Shown: positions 37,189-46,654, numbered from the stretch's first letter. The stretch: 60,994 bases of DNA from Gemmatimonadota bacterium (GCA_020350425.1 CP070716.1:1832887-1893880), one strand, 5' to 3'. Notes: generated from the letters alone by a model not told the origin. Numbers and translations: made by a program.

Positions 37189-37707
37189 ATGACCAGTCCC
37201 AACTCCACACCGCCGGCGGCCCCTCCCACGGGGCGGCTCGTCGTGGGTGGCGTGATCTTCGTCGCCGGCTTTCTGGCTCCACTGCTGATCCCGCTCGTGG
37301 CGGTCCTACCACTGCCTGGGGGCTGGAAGGCACCACTCTCCGCCTTGCTGGCCCTGGGGATTCCTGAGCTGGGCATGCTGGTAGCCGTGGCGGTGATGGG
37401 GAAGCCGGGCTTCGCGTTCCTGAAGATGCGGCTCGTCCGCGTCGTCAGACAGTACGGGCCGCCCGCCGACGTGGGTCCGACACGATACCGCGTCGGTATG
37501 GTGATGTTCGCGCTGCCGCTGCTCGTCGCGTGGGCCACGCCGTACGCGCCGTATGTGCTGCACGGATTCGATCCCAACCGGCTCGACGTGGCCGTCGCCG
37601 GCGATGTGCTGCTCCTGGCCAGCTTGATCGTGCTGGGCGGCGACTTCTGGGACAAGCTCAGGTCGTTGTTCGTGTACGGATCCAGGGCCCAGTTCCCAGT
37701 GCGCTAG
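37189..37707 (+). CDS. Small membrane protein, transporter-suffix-domain type
   Basis: A 172-residue protein with about four transmembrane helices (for example 18-42, 55-70, 104-120 and 136-152). The ending VLGGDFWDKLRSLFVYGSRA matches the conserved tail of proteins annotated as having a transporter suffix domain, usually with FWDKLRALF. Function is unknown. GAGGAG stands before the ATG. It lies between the HupE-like and TMEM175-like genes in the same direction. Confidence 0.75.
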   Translation: MTSPNSTPPAAPPTGRLVVGGVIFVAGFLAPLLIPLVAVLPLPGGWKAPLSALLALGIPELGMLVAVAVMGKPGFAFLKMRLVRVVRQYGPPADVGPTRYRVGMVMFALPLLVAWATPYAPYVLHGFDPNRLDVAVAGDVLLLASLIVLGGDFWDKLRSLFVYGSRAQFPVR

Positions 37708-37762
37708 CCCATCAGCGACGAGACCGGGCCACTCGTCGCGCCGTCGACTCGGAGACCCTCGC

Positions 37763-38416
37763 ATGACGACACCCCAGAGCGACCCCTCGCGCGATCACAC
37801 GGAGGAGCGGGCCATCCTCCAGCTCAGCCGCCTCGAGCGGTTGAGCGACGTCGTCTACGCCCTCGTCATCCTGCGCATCTTCCTGTTCGTGCCCCGCCCC
37901 GGCGACGACGACTGGCACTGGACCACGATCGGCGCGTTCGTGCTGGACAACTGGATGACGTTTGCAGCGGTGCTGGTGGCCATCGCCATCACGATCATCT
38001 ACTGGCTGCAGAGCAACGTCCTGTTGGGCCACCTGGTGCGGACGGACGGACGGCACACGTCACTCATGATCGGGCAGCTGTTCTTCCTGTTCTTCTTCCT
38101 GTATGCGATCGGCCTGGGGATCAACCTCGGCCCGTCCGCCGGCGCCAGGACGTTCGAGAGCGTCACCGCGGCGCTGCTCGGCATCAGCGGCGGCTGGGCG
38201 TGGGCGTACGCCATCAGGCGGCGACGCCTGCTGCGGCCCGACGTCACCGACGAGGAGGCACGCGCGCTGGCCCACCGCATCCTGGCGGAGCCGATCACGG
38301 CGATGGTCACGATCCCGTTCGCGTTCGTGGGGCCGGGCCTGTGGGAGCTCTCCTGGCTGAGCTACCCGCTGTGGGTGAGGCTGCTGAAACGCCGCCGGCG
38401 GGGCGCGAACGGGTAG
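37763..38416 (+). CDS. TMEM175-like (DUF1211-type) membrane protein
   Basis: A 217-residue protein with about six helices. Its first helix reads RLERLSDVVYALVILRIFLFV, close to the TMEM175/DUF1211 pattern RxxxFSD(G)VFAIA in which the FSD triad shapes a potassium channel; here Phe is replaced by Leu (LSD). Helices follow near 50-75, 88-108, 120-135 and 165-190, with a basic C-terminus. Channel activity is possible but the altered triad makes it uncertain. Confidence 0.7.
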   Translation: MTTPQSDPSRDHTEERAILQLSRLERLSDVVYALVILRIFLFVPRPGDDDWHWTTIGAFVLDNWMTFAAVLVAIAITIIYWLQSNVLLGHLVRTDGRHTSLMIGQLFFLFFFLYAIGLGINLGPSAGARTFESVTAALLGISGGWAWAYAIRRRRLLRPDVTDEEARALAHRILAEPITAMVTIPFAFVGPGLWELSWLSYPLWVRLLKRRRRGANG

Positions 38417-38430
38417 GGGACAGAGCGAAT

Positions 38431-39384
38431 ATGGCGCCGACGAGGGACGGGGAGCGGGCACGCGGGCGAGAGGGCGGCGCCCGACGCGCCAGCGGTTGGC
38501 TGGTCGCGCTACTCCTGCTACTTCCCGCGACCGTTGCGGGCCAGGAACTCGAACCGCGTGCCCTGGCCAACGTGCCGGTCGGCTGGAACTTCGCCGTGCT
38601 CGGTTACGGCTATGCCACCGGCAACATTCTGCTCGACCCGGCAGTTCCGATCGAGGACCTCAATTCCCGGGTTCATACCGTCGTCGGCGCCTACGTGCGC
38701 TCCCTGTCGCTCTTCGGCCTGTCCAGCAAGCTCAACGTGCTCGTTCCGTTCGCCTCGGGGTCGTGGGAGGGCCAGCTCGAGGGACAGGACACGAGCCGGG
38801 CGGTGACCGGCTTCGGGGATCCCCGCGTTGCGCTCTCGTTGAATTTCGTGGGAGCGCCGGCGCTGCGCGCTTCCGAGGCCCGGAGCTATCAGCAGAAGAC
38901 GATCGTCGGCGCGAACCTCCGGGTTACCGTACCGCTGGGCCAGTACGACCCGTCGAAGCTCATCAACCTGGGCTCCAACCGCTGGACCTTCCGGCTCCAG
39001 GTCGGAGCATCGCACGCCACCGGCCCCTGGATTCTGGAAGCGTATGCGGCCGCCTGGTTCTTCACCGCCAACCCCGACTTCTTCGGCGGCTCCAAGCTCG
39101 AGCAACAACCGCTCTCGGCATTCAAGCTGCACCTCATCCGATCCGTAGGGCGCCGCTTCTGGATCGCCCTGGACGGGGGCTACGGGATCGGCGGCCGCTC
39201 GGCGATCGATGACGTCGATACGGAAACCCTGATCTCCACCTTTCGCTTCGGCCTCACGGGGGCCTTTCAGGTGGCGCCGCAGCACACGGTACGGCTCGTG
39301 CTCGCGAGTGGGAAAAGGGTGCTGCGCGGTGCGGATCACGATGCCATCGCGCTGACGTATCAGTTCCGCTGGGGGGGATCGTGA
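38431..39384 (+). CDS. Outer-membrane transporter-like beta-barrel (MetA-pathway family type)
   Basis: A 317-residue protein from ATG 38431 with a basic N-region and signal peptide (about 22-38, ending TVAGQ). The mature chain has barrel strands with features of the phenol-degradation MetA-pathway family: LANVPVGWNFAVLGYGYATGNIL, YVRSLSLFGLSSKLNVLVPF, GFGDPRVALSLNF, GANLRVTVPLGQYD, WTFRLQVGASHATGPWILEAYAAAWFF and LTYQFRW at the end. Substrate unknown. The stop overlaps the BamA-like gene (GTGA). Confidence 0.85.
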   Translation: MAPTRDGERARGREGGARRASGWLVALLLLLPATVAGQELEPRALANVPVGWNFAVLGYGYATGNILLDPAVPIEDLNSRVHTVVGAYVRSLSLFGLSSKLNVLVPFASGSWEGQLEGQDTSRAVTGFGDPRVALSLNFVGAPALRASEARSYQQKTIVGANLRVTVPLGQYDPSKLINLGSNRWTFRLQVGASHATGPWILEAYAAAWFFTANPDFFGGSKLEQQPLSAFKLHLIRSVGRRFWIALDGGYGIGGRSAIDDVDTETLISTFRFGLTGAFQVAPQHTVRLVLASGKRVLRGADHDAIALTYQFRWGGS

Positions 39385-41009
39385 CCGTTCGCATCGGGTG
39401 GGCGCTCGGCCTCGTGGTCGGCGCGTGGGCCGGCCCACTCGCCGCCCAGCAGATCTCCCCGCCCCCACGCACCATCGACACGATCGTGATCATCACGCAG
39501 GACCCCTTCACGCCGGAGGAGGCCGAGGGGAAGGCTCTGTTCCGCGCGATGAACAAGCTCCACATCACGACCAAGCTCAAGGTGATCTTCGACGAGCTGC
39601 TGTTCCGCGTGGGGGAGCCGTTCGATCCGGTCAAAGTGCAGGAGTCGGAGCGCAACCTGCGCACACGGGAGATCTTCAAGTCGGTGCGGCTCGACACCGC
39701 GACCGTCGGCGGCAAGTTTGCCGTCATCGTGGACACGCAGGACGGCTGGACCACCAAGCCCAACCTCCGGTTCAGCGTCGCCACCGACGGCACCTGGACC
39801 GGCCGGTTCGGCCTCACCGAGTCGAATCTGCTCGGGCGCGGCAACCTGGCGAGCGCCGCGTTCGTGAAGGAGGTGGACCGGCAGGGGCTCGAGCTGGCGG
39901 CCAACTTCCGCCGCATTGGCGGCAGCCAGGTACGGGCCAAGGGGCTGGCGACGTTCTGGAACGATGGCCGTGACGGGTGGTGGCGCGCCGGCGATCCGTT
40001 CTACTCCAACCTTGACCGACTCGCCATCGATTACGACGGGCAGGCGGCGGGACGACGCGTGCTGCGGTACCGTGTGGACAGCGCCGGCACCGACACCACC
40101 GAGTACCGCCGCGCCGCATCCATCAACCGGCTCTGGGGCGGCTTCGCCACCACGGCACGTCCGACGCGCTACCTGCGGCTCGGCGCGCAGGGTGAGATCC
40201 GCCAGGAGAAGTTCGTGCTGGTGCAGGACACCGGCACGGCCGTACCCGACAGCGTGTACGGCGTCGTGGGGCTCTGGGCCGAGTACCAGCGCACCCGGTT
40301 CACCGAGATGCGCTACTTCAACGGCTTCGGCACCGAGGACATCGACGTCAGCACACGCGTCAGGCTCACCGTCAACATCGCACCGGACGCGTGGGGCTAC
40401 GCCAGCAACGGCATCGGCCCCCAGCTCGAGGCAGCGTGGGGCAGCGCCGGGCGGAGGGGCTTCTTCGCGGCCGTGCTCAAGGCCAACGCCCTGTTCAACG
40501 ACGCCGGCCTCGACTCGGGGCGGGTCGTCTTCGACCTGACGCTGGGCACGAAGTTCGCCGAGCGCCACTCGACGGCGCTGCACATCGAGGGCGGAGTACT
40601 GGAAAACCCACCGCCGGGGGAGGAGTTCGACCTCGGCTTCAACACACCGCCGCGCAGTTGGGGGGCACACTCCTTCGTGGGCACGCGCGCCATCTGGGGG
40701 ACCCTCGAGCACCGCTGGTATCCCCTTGAAGCGCTATTCAAGCTGATCTCGCTCGGGTTCGCCGCGTTCTTGGACTATGGGGGCGCCTGGTATCCCGACC
40801 AGGAAGCGCGCTTCGGAGGGAACATCGGCATCGGGCTGCGACCCGGGGGAGCGCTCGGCACCGCGGCGCGGACCGGGCGGATCGACATCGGGTACCGGTT
40901 TGGGGAAGGTGCAGATCAGGGCGGCCGCCTCGTGCTCACGTTCGGCGGCTCCATCGTGTTTCCGTGGAACAAGGACGCCGGGGCCCTGGTGAAGAAGGAC
41001 GGCCCCTAG
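39381..41009 (+). CDS. BamA/TamA-like outer-membrane protein with a single POTRA-like domain
   Basis: A 542-residue protein starting at GTG 39381 with a signal peptide (about 1-23). Residues about 30-115 look like one POTRA domain (TIDTIVIITQDPF, FDELLFRVGEPFDPVKVQESERNLR, IFKSVRLDTATVGG). The rest is a 16-strand-type barrel of the bacterial surface antigen class (FGLTESNLLGRGNLASAAFVKEV, RYFNGFGTEDIDVSTRVRL, GTLEHRWYPLEALF, FLDYGGAWYP, RIDIGYRFGEG). A full BamA has five POTRA units, so this is a smaller Omp85 member, possibly coupled to export by this cluster. Its stop lies one base from that of the convergent DUF2520 gene. Confidence 0.85.
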   Translation: MTVRIGWALGLVVGAWAGPLAAQQISPPPRTIDTIVIITQDPFTPEEAEGKALFRAMNKLHITTKLKVIFDELLFRVGEPFDPVKVQESERNLRTREIFKSVRLDTATVGGKFAVIVDTQDGWTTKPNLRFSVATDGTWTGRFGLTESNLLGRGNLASAAFVKEVDRQGLELAANFRRIGGSQVRAKGLATFWNDGRDGWWRAGDPFYSNLDRLAIDYDGQAAGRRVLRYRVDSAGTDTTEYRRAASINRLWGGFATTARPTRYLRLGAQGEIRQEKFVLVQDTGTAVPDSVYGVVGLWAEYQRTRFTEMRYFNGFGTEDIDVSTRVRLTVNIAPDAWGYASNGIGPQLEAAWGSAGRRGFFAAVLKANALFNDAGLDSGRVVFDLTLGTKFAERHSTALHIEGGVLENPPPGEEFDLGFNTPPRSWGAHSFVGTRAIWGTLEHRWYPLEALFKLISLGFAAFLDYGGAWYPDQEARFGGNIGIGLRPGGALGTAARTGRIDIGYRFGEGADQGGRLVLTFGGSIVFPWNKDAGALVKKDGP

Positions 41010-41010
41010 C

Positions 41011-41841
41011 TCAGGGCCTCAGGGCCTGCTCGATCGCAGCTCGCCGCTCGGCCGGGAGCTCGGCCAAGCGCAGCGCGGCCCGTGCCAGTTCGCGGTACAG
41101 ACCACGCACATCGTCGGGCAACGCCGCGACGTGCCGGCGCACCGTCTCCGCATCTCCTCGCGCGACGGGGCCGGTGAGCGCTGCCGCCGGACCGTCGGCG
41201 AGGGCGTGCTCGAGCGCTGCCGCCATGAGAGGTCCCAACGCGGCACGCGCCTGCTCGGGACTCATCCCCACATCGGCCAGGAGCCTCTCGGCAACGCCGG
41301 CGAGCGTCACCAGGTAGTTGGACGCGAACACGGCGGCCGCGTGGTACGTCGTGCGCCGCTCCTCGGGCACCTCGACGGGCAAGAGTCCCACCGACCGCGC
41401 CAGCGCCGAGGCAACGGCGACCGCGTTCGCGGAGCCTCCCACTCCCGCCACCGCGCCCGCCAGCGCTCCCGCGCCCTCTGGCGTCGCCTCGAGCGTCTGA
41501 AAGGGGTGCAGCGAGCCCAACGCGGCACCGTGAGCGCCCAGCGGCTCGAGCACATCGGTGCCCAGGGCGCCCGACAGGTGCAGCACGGTGTGACGTTCCG
41601 TCACCGCCTGCGTCGCCGCCAGCGACGCGACGACCGCCGCCACGGCATCGTCGGGCACCGCCAGCAGCACGATCTCCACCTCGCGCAGCCAGGGCGGGGC
41701 CTCTCCGACCGTCAGTGTGAGTGGGGGGGGGAGCTCTCGGCTGTGCCGGCCGTGAAACACCACACGGTATCCGGCCCGGGACAGCGCGAGGCCGAGCGCG
41801 ACACCTGCGCGACCCGGCCCCACGATCCCGACGCTACTCAC
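41011..41841 (-). CDS. Rossmann-fold oxidoreductase-like protein with DUF2520 domain
   Basis: A 276-residue protein starting at GTG 41841. Its N-terminal Rossmann domain shows VGIVGPGRAGVALGLALSRAGY and EIVLLAVPDDAVAAVV; the C-terminal helical part (about 135-270) matches the DUF2520 pattern with GSLHPFQTLE, TTYHAAAVFASNYLVTLAGVAERLL and LTGPVARGDAETVRRH. The family is related to F420/NADP reductases and ketopantoate-type dehydrogenases; substrate is unknown. It is the last gene of the rpmE-prfA operon, overlapping the peptidase gene by four bases. Confidence 0.87.
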   Translation of the reverse strand: MSSVGIVGPGRAGVALGLALSRAGYRVVFHGRHSRELPPPLTLTVGEAPPWLREVEIVLLAVPDDAVAAVVASLAATQAVTERHTVLHLSGALGTDVLEPLGAHGAALGSLHPFQTLEATPEGAGALAGAVAGVGGSANAVAVASALARSVGLLPVEVPEERRTTYHAAAVFASNYLVTLAGVAERLLADVGMSPEQARAALGPLMAAALEHALADGPAAALTGPVARGDAETVRRHVAALPDDVRGLYRELARAALRLAELPAERRAAIEQALRP

Positions 41842-43469
41842 GGCGTGCGGCTGACCTCCGTGCCCTCGCGTTGCGCGAGGGTGAGCAACTCGTTCTGCGT
41901 GCGCGCCTCGCGCAGCAGCAGCAGCGCCTTCTGCACCTGCGGGTCGTCGGCGATGCGTCGTCGCGACTCCGACTCGCGCCCGAACACGTAGCGCTGCACC
42001 TCGTACGCGAACTGCTGGTCGATGAGATCTCGGGCGGCGCCGAACTGTGCGTCGGTCACCTTGACCTCACGCTCCTTGAGGCGATTCAAGAGCTCGGCAC
42101 GCATGGCGGCCGTGATCGTGAAGTTGGAATCGGTCACGGTGCCGGCGGCCTTGAGCTCCAGCGCATAGGTCGTCATCACGTCGCGCCAGAGCGGGAGCTT
42201 GGACCCGAGCGCCCGCAGGAAGTCCTGCTCGGCGTCGGTCAGCGTGTCCACCGGCACGATCAGGTCGGGGCGAATTCCCCCTCCGCCGATCACCGTGCGG
42301 CCGGAGTCCGTGCGGTACACGTCCGCGGAGTCGGGACCCGCCGTGTCACCGGCTTCGCCCTGGACCTGCGCCATGGCCAGCGCCTCCAGACCCCGCCGGT
42401 CCATGGGCCGCTGGATGGTCCGGCCGCTCGGCGTGTACCACCGCGCCGTGGTGAGACGCAGGGCCTCGGTGCGCCCCAGCCGGAACACGGTCTGCACCAA
42501 GCCCTTGCCGAACGTCGGCGTGCCCACGATGAGCGCGCGGTCGTGGTCCTGCAACGCGCCGGCGATGATCTCGGAGGCGCTCGCCGTTCCGCCGTTCACC
42601 AGCACGACCATCGGCATCTCGGGCCACTGCTGCTCCTCGCGCGCCCGGTAGGACTCCGACGTGCCGCGGGCCCTCCCCTTGGTGGCGACCACCGACTCGC
42701 CGCGGTCGAGGAACAGGTCGGTGACGTCCACGCCGGCGTCGAGCAGCCCGCCGGGGTTGTTGCGCACGTCCAGGACGAGTGACCGCGCGCCCTGCTGGCG
42801 CAGCCGCACGACCTCCTGCTCCAGCTCCCGGGCCAGCGACTCGCTGATGCTGGAATAGACGAGCGAGATGTAGCCCACGTCGTTTCCCAGGATCGTGGAG
42901 AGCTGGATCGCGTTGATGTGGATGAGCGCGCGTTCGACGCTCACCTCGAACGGCTCGGGGAAGCCGGGGCGCGCCACCGTGATGAGCACTTCGCTGCCGG
43001 GCTTGCCGCGCAGCGCCGACACCGCCTGGTCGCTCTTCCACCCGAAGGTGGACTCGCCTTCCACCTCGATGATCTGATCGCCCGTCTCCAGGCCCGCATC
43101 CTCGGCGGGCGTGCCGGCGATCGGCGCGATGATGACGATCCACCCGTCGCGCACGTCAATGCGGATGCCGAGCCCGCCGTAGTTCCCCGTCGTGCTCTCG
43201 GTGAGCTCCTCGTAGTCCTCCCGTCGGAGGAACCGGGCATAGGGGTCGTCGAGCTGGTCGAGCAGGCCGTCGATGGCCATGTCGTACAGCTCGTCGACGG
43301 CGACCGAGTCCACGTAGTAGTCGGCCACGTACCCGATCACGTCGTCGAACAGCCTCGCCTGCTGATAGATGTTGCCCGCCCGCGAGGTGCCCCGCTGGAG
43401 GAGCCATCCGCCCGACAGGAACGAGATGAACCCCACCAGAGCGAGCAACAGTATCCGCCGACCCCTCAT
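41838..43469 (-). CDS. ctpA: Carboxyl-terminal processing protease (S41 family) with PDZ domain
   Basis: A 543-residue protein with an N-terminal signal anchor (about 5-24). A PDZ domain follows (about 95-175, GGLGIRIDVRDGWIVIIAPIAGTPAEDAGLETGDQI). The S41 core has the catalytic pair Ser297 in NGGTASASEIIAGAL and Lys322 in TFGKGLVQ. The last 180 residues are a helical tail including HAMRAELL-like elements (TAAMRAELLNRLKEREV). It degrades or trims periplasmic proteins at their C-termini. A strong GGAGGT precedes its ATG, 59 bases after tmk. Confidence 0.95.
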   Translation of the reverse strand: MRGRRILLLALVGFISFLSGGWLLQRGTSRAGNIYQQARLFDDVIGYVADYYVDSVAVDELYDMAIDGLLDQLDDPYARFLRREDYEELTESTTGNYGGLGIRIDVRDGWIVIIAPIAGTPAEDAGLETGDQIIEVEGESTFGWKSDQAVSALRGKPGSEVLITVARPGFPEPFEVSVERALIHINAIQLSTILGNDVGYISLVYSSISESLARELEQEVVRLRQQGARSLVLDVRNNPGGLLDAGVDVTDLFLDRGESVVATKGRARGTSESYRAREEQQWPEMPMVVLVNGGTASASEIIAGALQDHDRALIVGTPTFGKGLVQTVFRLGRTEALRLTTARWYTPSGRTIQRPMDRRGLEALAMAQVQGEAGDTAGPDSADVYRTDSGRTVIGGGGIRPDLIVPVDTLTDAEQDFLRALGSKLPLWRDVMTTYALELKAAGTVTDSNFTITAAMRAELLNRLKEREVKVTDAQFGAARDLIDQQFAYEVQRYVFGRESESRRRIADDPQVQKALLLLREARTQNELLTLAQREGTEVSRTP

Positions 43470-43528
43470 GCGCGTACCTCCGTGATATCCGTCTCGAAGC
43501 TCCCGTTCTGCTACAACCCTGCCGCCCC

Positions 43529-44152
43529 CTACGGTGTTCCTGCGAGCCGCTTCCGTACCGTGTCCCAGGCCACGTTCGCCAACTCCTCGGGCCCGAGCGC
43601 CGCATCCAGATGAACGATGCCCGCTCCCCCGGCATCCCGGAAGGCCCGCGCCACCCGGTCGTGCATGGCGGGGTGCTCCCGCTCCATCCGATCGGGGCGC
43701 TTGCCCTGGACCTGCTGGCGCCGCCGGCCCTCAGCGGGATCCAGATCCAATACCAACGTAACGTCGGGAACCAGCCCCCCGGTTGCGAGCCGGTTGGCCG
43801 CCAGGACGGCCTCCCGCTCCAGCCCGCGTCCCGCCACCTGGTAAGCCACGGTGGAGAGATCGAATCGGTCGCTGATCACGACGCGGTCGCCGCGCTCCAG
43901 GTGCGGCCGGATCACCTTGTCCACCAGCTCCGCCCGGGCGGCCAGGATCAGAAACAGCTCGGCCGCCGGGCTCCACCGGCGGGCCGGATCCAGCACCAGA
44001 TCCCGGGCCGCCTCGGCCCCGTCGGTGCCGCCGGGCTCCCGCACCTCCAGCACCTGGTGGCCTGCCTCGCGCATCCGGGCGGCCAGCCCCGCCACGAGAG
44101 TCGTCTTGCCCGCCCCCTCCGGCCCCTCCACGACGATGAAGAACGGTGCCAC
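43529..44152 (-). CDS. tmk: Thymidylate kinase
   Basis: A 207-residue dTMP kinase with P-loop VEGPEGAGKTTLVAGLA, the EPGGT motif after VLEVR, SDRFDLSTVAYQ and the LID region with an Arg-rich stretch (RRRQQVQGKRPDRME). It makes dTDP from dTMP. GTG start. It lies between ylbF and the S41 protease in the rpmE-prfA operon. Confidence 0.96.
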   Translation of the reverse strand: MAPFFIVVEGPEGAGKTTLVAGLAARMREAGHQVLEVREPGGTDGAEAARDLVLDPARRWSPAAELFLILAARAELVDKVIRPHLERGDRVVISDRFDLSTVAYQVAGRGLEREAVLAANRLATGGLVPDVTLVLDLDPAEGRRRQQVQGKRPDRMEREHPAMHDRVARAFRDAGGAGIVHLDAALGPEELANVAWDTVRKRLAGTP

Positions 44153-44168
44153 GCGCGGAACCTGCCCC

Positions 44169-44522
44169 TTACTCGAGGGTGATGATCATGCTTTCGGAGC
44201 CCTTCTTGATGCCCTCCATGATCTGGTCCTGCACCCGCAGCATGAGCTTGTCGAAGTTGGCCTGTGCCGCCACCATGCCCTGATAGCGCGAGTCCGACTG
44301 CACCTGGCCCAGGAGGCCCTCGTAGGTCTCCCGGTCGGCCTGCGCGGGCTCGGCCCCCTCCATCATCGCCTTTTCCATGCGCGCGGCGACCTGCTGCAGC
44401 TCCTCGAGCTTGGCGTCCAGCTCCGCGACGCCCTCGAGCGCGTCTCGAGCGCGCTTGAGCGCCTTGAAGTCCTCACTCTGGCCGATGAGACGTCCCAGCT
44501 CCTGGGCTTTCGCTTCGATCAC
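44169..44522 (-). CDS. YlbF/YmcA family protein
   Basis: A 117-residue helical protein of the YlbF family: EAKAQELGRLIGQSEDFKALKRARDAL, LDAKLEELQQVAARME, SRYQGMVAAQANFDKLMLRVQDQIMEGI. In Bacillus, YlbF and YmcA form a complex that influences RNase Y and RNA processing; the role outside that group is unclear. It overlaps the context of prmC (4 bases apart) and tmk, so it is in the same operon. Confidence 0.85.
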   Translation of the reverse strand: MIEAKAQELGRLIGQSEDFKALKRARDALEGVAELDAKLEELQQVAARMEKAMMEGAEPAQADRETYEGLLGQVQSDSRYQGMVAAQANFDKLMLRVQDQIMEGIKKGSESMIITLE

Positions 44523-44525
44523 AGC

Positions 44526-45365
44526 TCACTCCTTGGTGGCGAGGAGATAGCGCAGGCGTCCGAACAGGTCGCTCTCGAGGCGCGCCCCACGCCAGCCGGC
44601 CTCGCGAGCAAGGCGGAGGGTAGCCTCCGCCCGGGTGGAATCTACCTCCAGCGCGAGCAGGCCGCCGGGAGCGAGGAGCGGGGCCGCCCCCTCGAGCAGG
44701 CGACGGGAGTGCTGCAGCCCGCCCTCGGGGCTCACCAGCGCTTCCCGCGGCTCGTACAGGCGGACTCCGTCGTCCAGCGCCTCGAACTCCTCGGCCGCCA
44801 CGTAGGGCGGATTGGAGACGATGGCGTCGAATGTCTCCCCGCTCACCGGCTCCAACAGGTCCCCGTGGCGGAACTCCACGGCAACCCGCGGGGCCAAGCG
44901 GGCCGCGTTCGCCCGGGCCACATCCAGGGCGGCATTCGACGCGTCGGTGGCCACGACCCGGCTGAACCCTCCCTCGGTCGCGAGGCTCAGCGCGATGCAG
45001 CCGCTCCCGGTCCCCACGTCCAGGGCTGACCCGCTGCCGCCGTGGCCCAGCACGCGCTCCACCAGCCCCTCGGTCTCGGGGCGCGGGATGAGCACCCGTG
45101 GATCGATCGTGAGCTCCAGCCACCGGAACCCGGCCCTGCCGGCCGCATACGCCGCCGGCTCGCCCCGCGCCCTGCGCTCCACGGCGTCCCAGTAGCGGGT
45201 GCGGCGCCCCTCAGGGGCCTCGCGGTCCTGCTCCAGCCACACCTCGCCCACCGTGCCGCCCGACAGCCGGGCCCACAGGCCGGCCGCCTCCCGGCGCGGC
45301 GCGTGGCAGCCCGCCTGCGCCAGCCGGTGGGCCGCGGCGCGCAGCTCCTCTCCCACCTTCGGCAC
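44526..45365 (-). CDS. prmC: Release factor glutamine methyltransferase
   Basis: A 279-residue SAM-dependent methyltransferase. The N-terminal helical domain is followed by PRPETEGLVERVL, the SAM motif ALDVGTGSGCIALSLA, and the catalytic NPPYV. It methylates the Gln of the GGQ motif in release factors. Its gene follows prfA by 5 bases, a very common pairing. The start is a GTG at 45365. Confidence 0.96.
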   Translation of the reverse strand: MPKVGEELRAAAHRLAQAGCHAPRREAAGLWARLSGGTVGEVWLEQDREAPEGRRTRYWDAVERRARGEPAAYAAGRAGFRWLELTIDPRVLIPRPETEGLVERVLGHGGSGSALDVGTGSGCIALSLATEGGFSRVVATDASNAALDVARANAARLAPRVAVEFRHGDLLEPVSGETFDAIVSNPPYVAAEEFEALDDGVRLYEPREALVSPEGGLQHSRRLLEGAAPLLAPGGLLALEVDSTRAEATLRLAREAGWRGARLESDLFGRLRYLLATKE

Positions 45366-45370
45366 GGGGC

Positions 45371-46429
45371 TCAGCTCTCGGCGCGCTCGTCCCGGTACGC
45401 AACCGTGAGCGCGTCGATGAGCTCCTCCAGCTCGCCGTCGAGCACCTCGTCCAGCCGGTGCGTGGTCAGGTTGATGCGGTGGTCGGTGACCCGGTTCTGC
45501 GGGAAGTTGTAGGTGCGGATCTTGGCCGAGCGGTCACCCGTGCTCACCATGGCCCGCCGCTCCCGCGCCCGCGAGGCCTCGTGCTCGGCCACGATCCGGT
45601 CCAGCAGGCGCGCCCGCAGCACCTCCATGGCCCGTATCTTGTTCTGTAGCTGAGACTTCTGGTCCTGGCACTGGACCACGAGTCCCGTCGGCAGGTGGGT
45701 AATCCGCACGGCGCTGTCGGTGGTGTTCACGCTCTGCCCGCCGGGCCCCGAGGAGCGGAAGACGTCGATCTTGAGCTCCTTCTCCTCGATCTTGACATCC
45801 ACCTCTTCGGCTTCCGGCAGCACGGCAACGGTGGCGGCCGACGTGTGGATGCGCCCCTGGGTCTCGGTGGCGGGAACCCGCTGCACCCGGTGCACGCCCG
45901 ACTCGTACCGCAGGCGGCCGTAGGCCTTCTGGCCCGACACCTTGAACACGGCCTCCTTCACCCCCCCCACGTTGCCCTCGGAGGCGCTCACCATCTCCAC
46001 GCGCCATCCGTGCCGCTCAGCGTACCGCGTGTACATGCGCAGGAGGTCCGCGGCGAAGAGCGCCGCCTCGTCACCCCCCGTGCCGGCCCGGATCTCCACG
46101 ATCGTGTCCCGGTCGGCGAGGGGGTCGGGCGGCACCAGCAGCTCCTGGAGCTCCGCCTCCAGCGCCGCGACCAGGGGCTGCAGCCGCTCCAGGTCGGCCT
46201 GGGCCAGCTCGGCGAGCGCCGGATCGGGATCCCGCGCCAGCTCCTCCGCCTGCTCCAGCTCGTCCCGCAGCTTCTGACGGCGGGCGGCGCCTCGCCGGAT
46301 GGGCTCCAGGCGGGCATACTCCCGTCCCAGCGCCTTCAGCTTTGCGGGATCGCGTGCGGTGGCGGGGTCGGCAAGCTCTCGATCGATTTCGGCCGCGCGA
46401 GCAAGCGCGGCCTCGAGCCGCGCTTTCAT
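45371..46429 (-). CDS. prfA: Peptide chain release factor 1
   Basis: A 352-residue class I release factor. Domain 2 has [29 protein letters not shown] with the PAT tripeptide that marks RF1 (UAA/UAG). The GGQ motif is in [26 protein letters not shown], and the C-terminal part has [19 protein letters not shown]. Length is normal. It lies between rpmE and prmC, and its GGQ is the likely substrate of the latter. Confidence 0.97.
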   Translation of the reverse strand: MKARLEAALARAAEIDRELADPATARDPAKLKALGREYARLEPIRRGAARRQKLRDELEQAEELARDPDPALAELAQADLERLQPLVAALEAELQELLVPPDPLADRDTIVEIRAGTGGDEAALFAADLLRMYTRYAERHGWRVEMVSASEGNVGGVKEAVFKVSGQKAYGRLRYESGVHRVQRVPATETQGRIHTSAATVAVLPEAEEVDVKIEEKELKIDVFRSSGPGGQSVNTTDSAVRITHLPTGLVVQCQDQKSQLQNKIRAMEVLRARLLDRIVAEHEASRARERRAMVSTGDRSAKIRTYNFPQNRVTDHRINLTTHRLDEVLDGELEELIDALTVAYRDERAES

Positions 46430-46435
46430 GACGAG

Positions 46436-46654
46436 CTACGCTCCGCGCTTCTCGACCGTCCCCGAGTAGCGCTGGCGGAAACGCTCCACGCGGCCAGCCG
46501 TGTCCACGAGCTTCTGCTTGCCGGTGAAGAACGGATGGCAGCGCGCGCAGATCTCCACGTGGATGTCGGACAGGGTCGAGCGCGTCTCGAACGTGTTGCC
46601 GCAGGCGCACTGCACGACCGCGCGCTGATAGGTGGGATGGATATCCGCTTTCAC
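46436..46654 (-). CDS. rpmE: 50S ribosomal protein L31, zinc-binding type
   Basis: A 72-residue L31 beginning with [15 protein letters not shown]. It has CAC (Cys-x-Cys) followed by [26 protein letters not shown], giving the four-cysteine C+ form that binds zinc. GTG 46654 is chosen because GGGAG stands eight bases upstream and the family always begins this way; the frame is open further upstream without similarity. It is the first gene of the minus-strand operon. Confidence 0.94.
   Translation of the reverse strand: MKADIHPTYQRAVVQCACGNTFETRSTLSDIHVEICARCHPFFTGKQKLVDTAGRVERFRQRYSGTVEKRGA

Noticed and set aside
41010-41027. Direct repeat CAGGGCCT twice at the convergent junction
   Set aside because: Only two copies, within the coding end of the DUF2520 gene; explained by codons for its C-terminus, and not a clear terminator.
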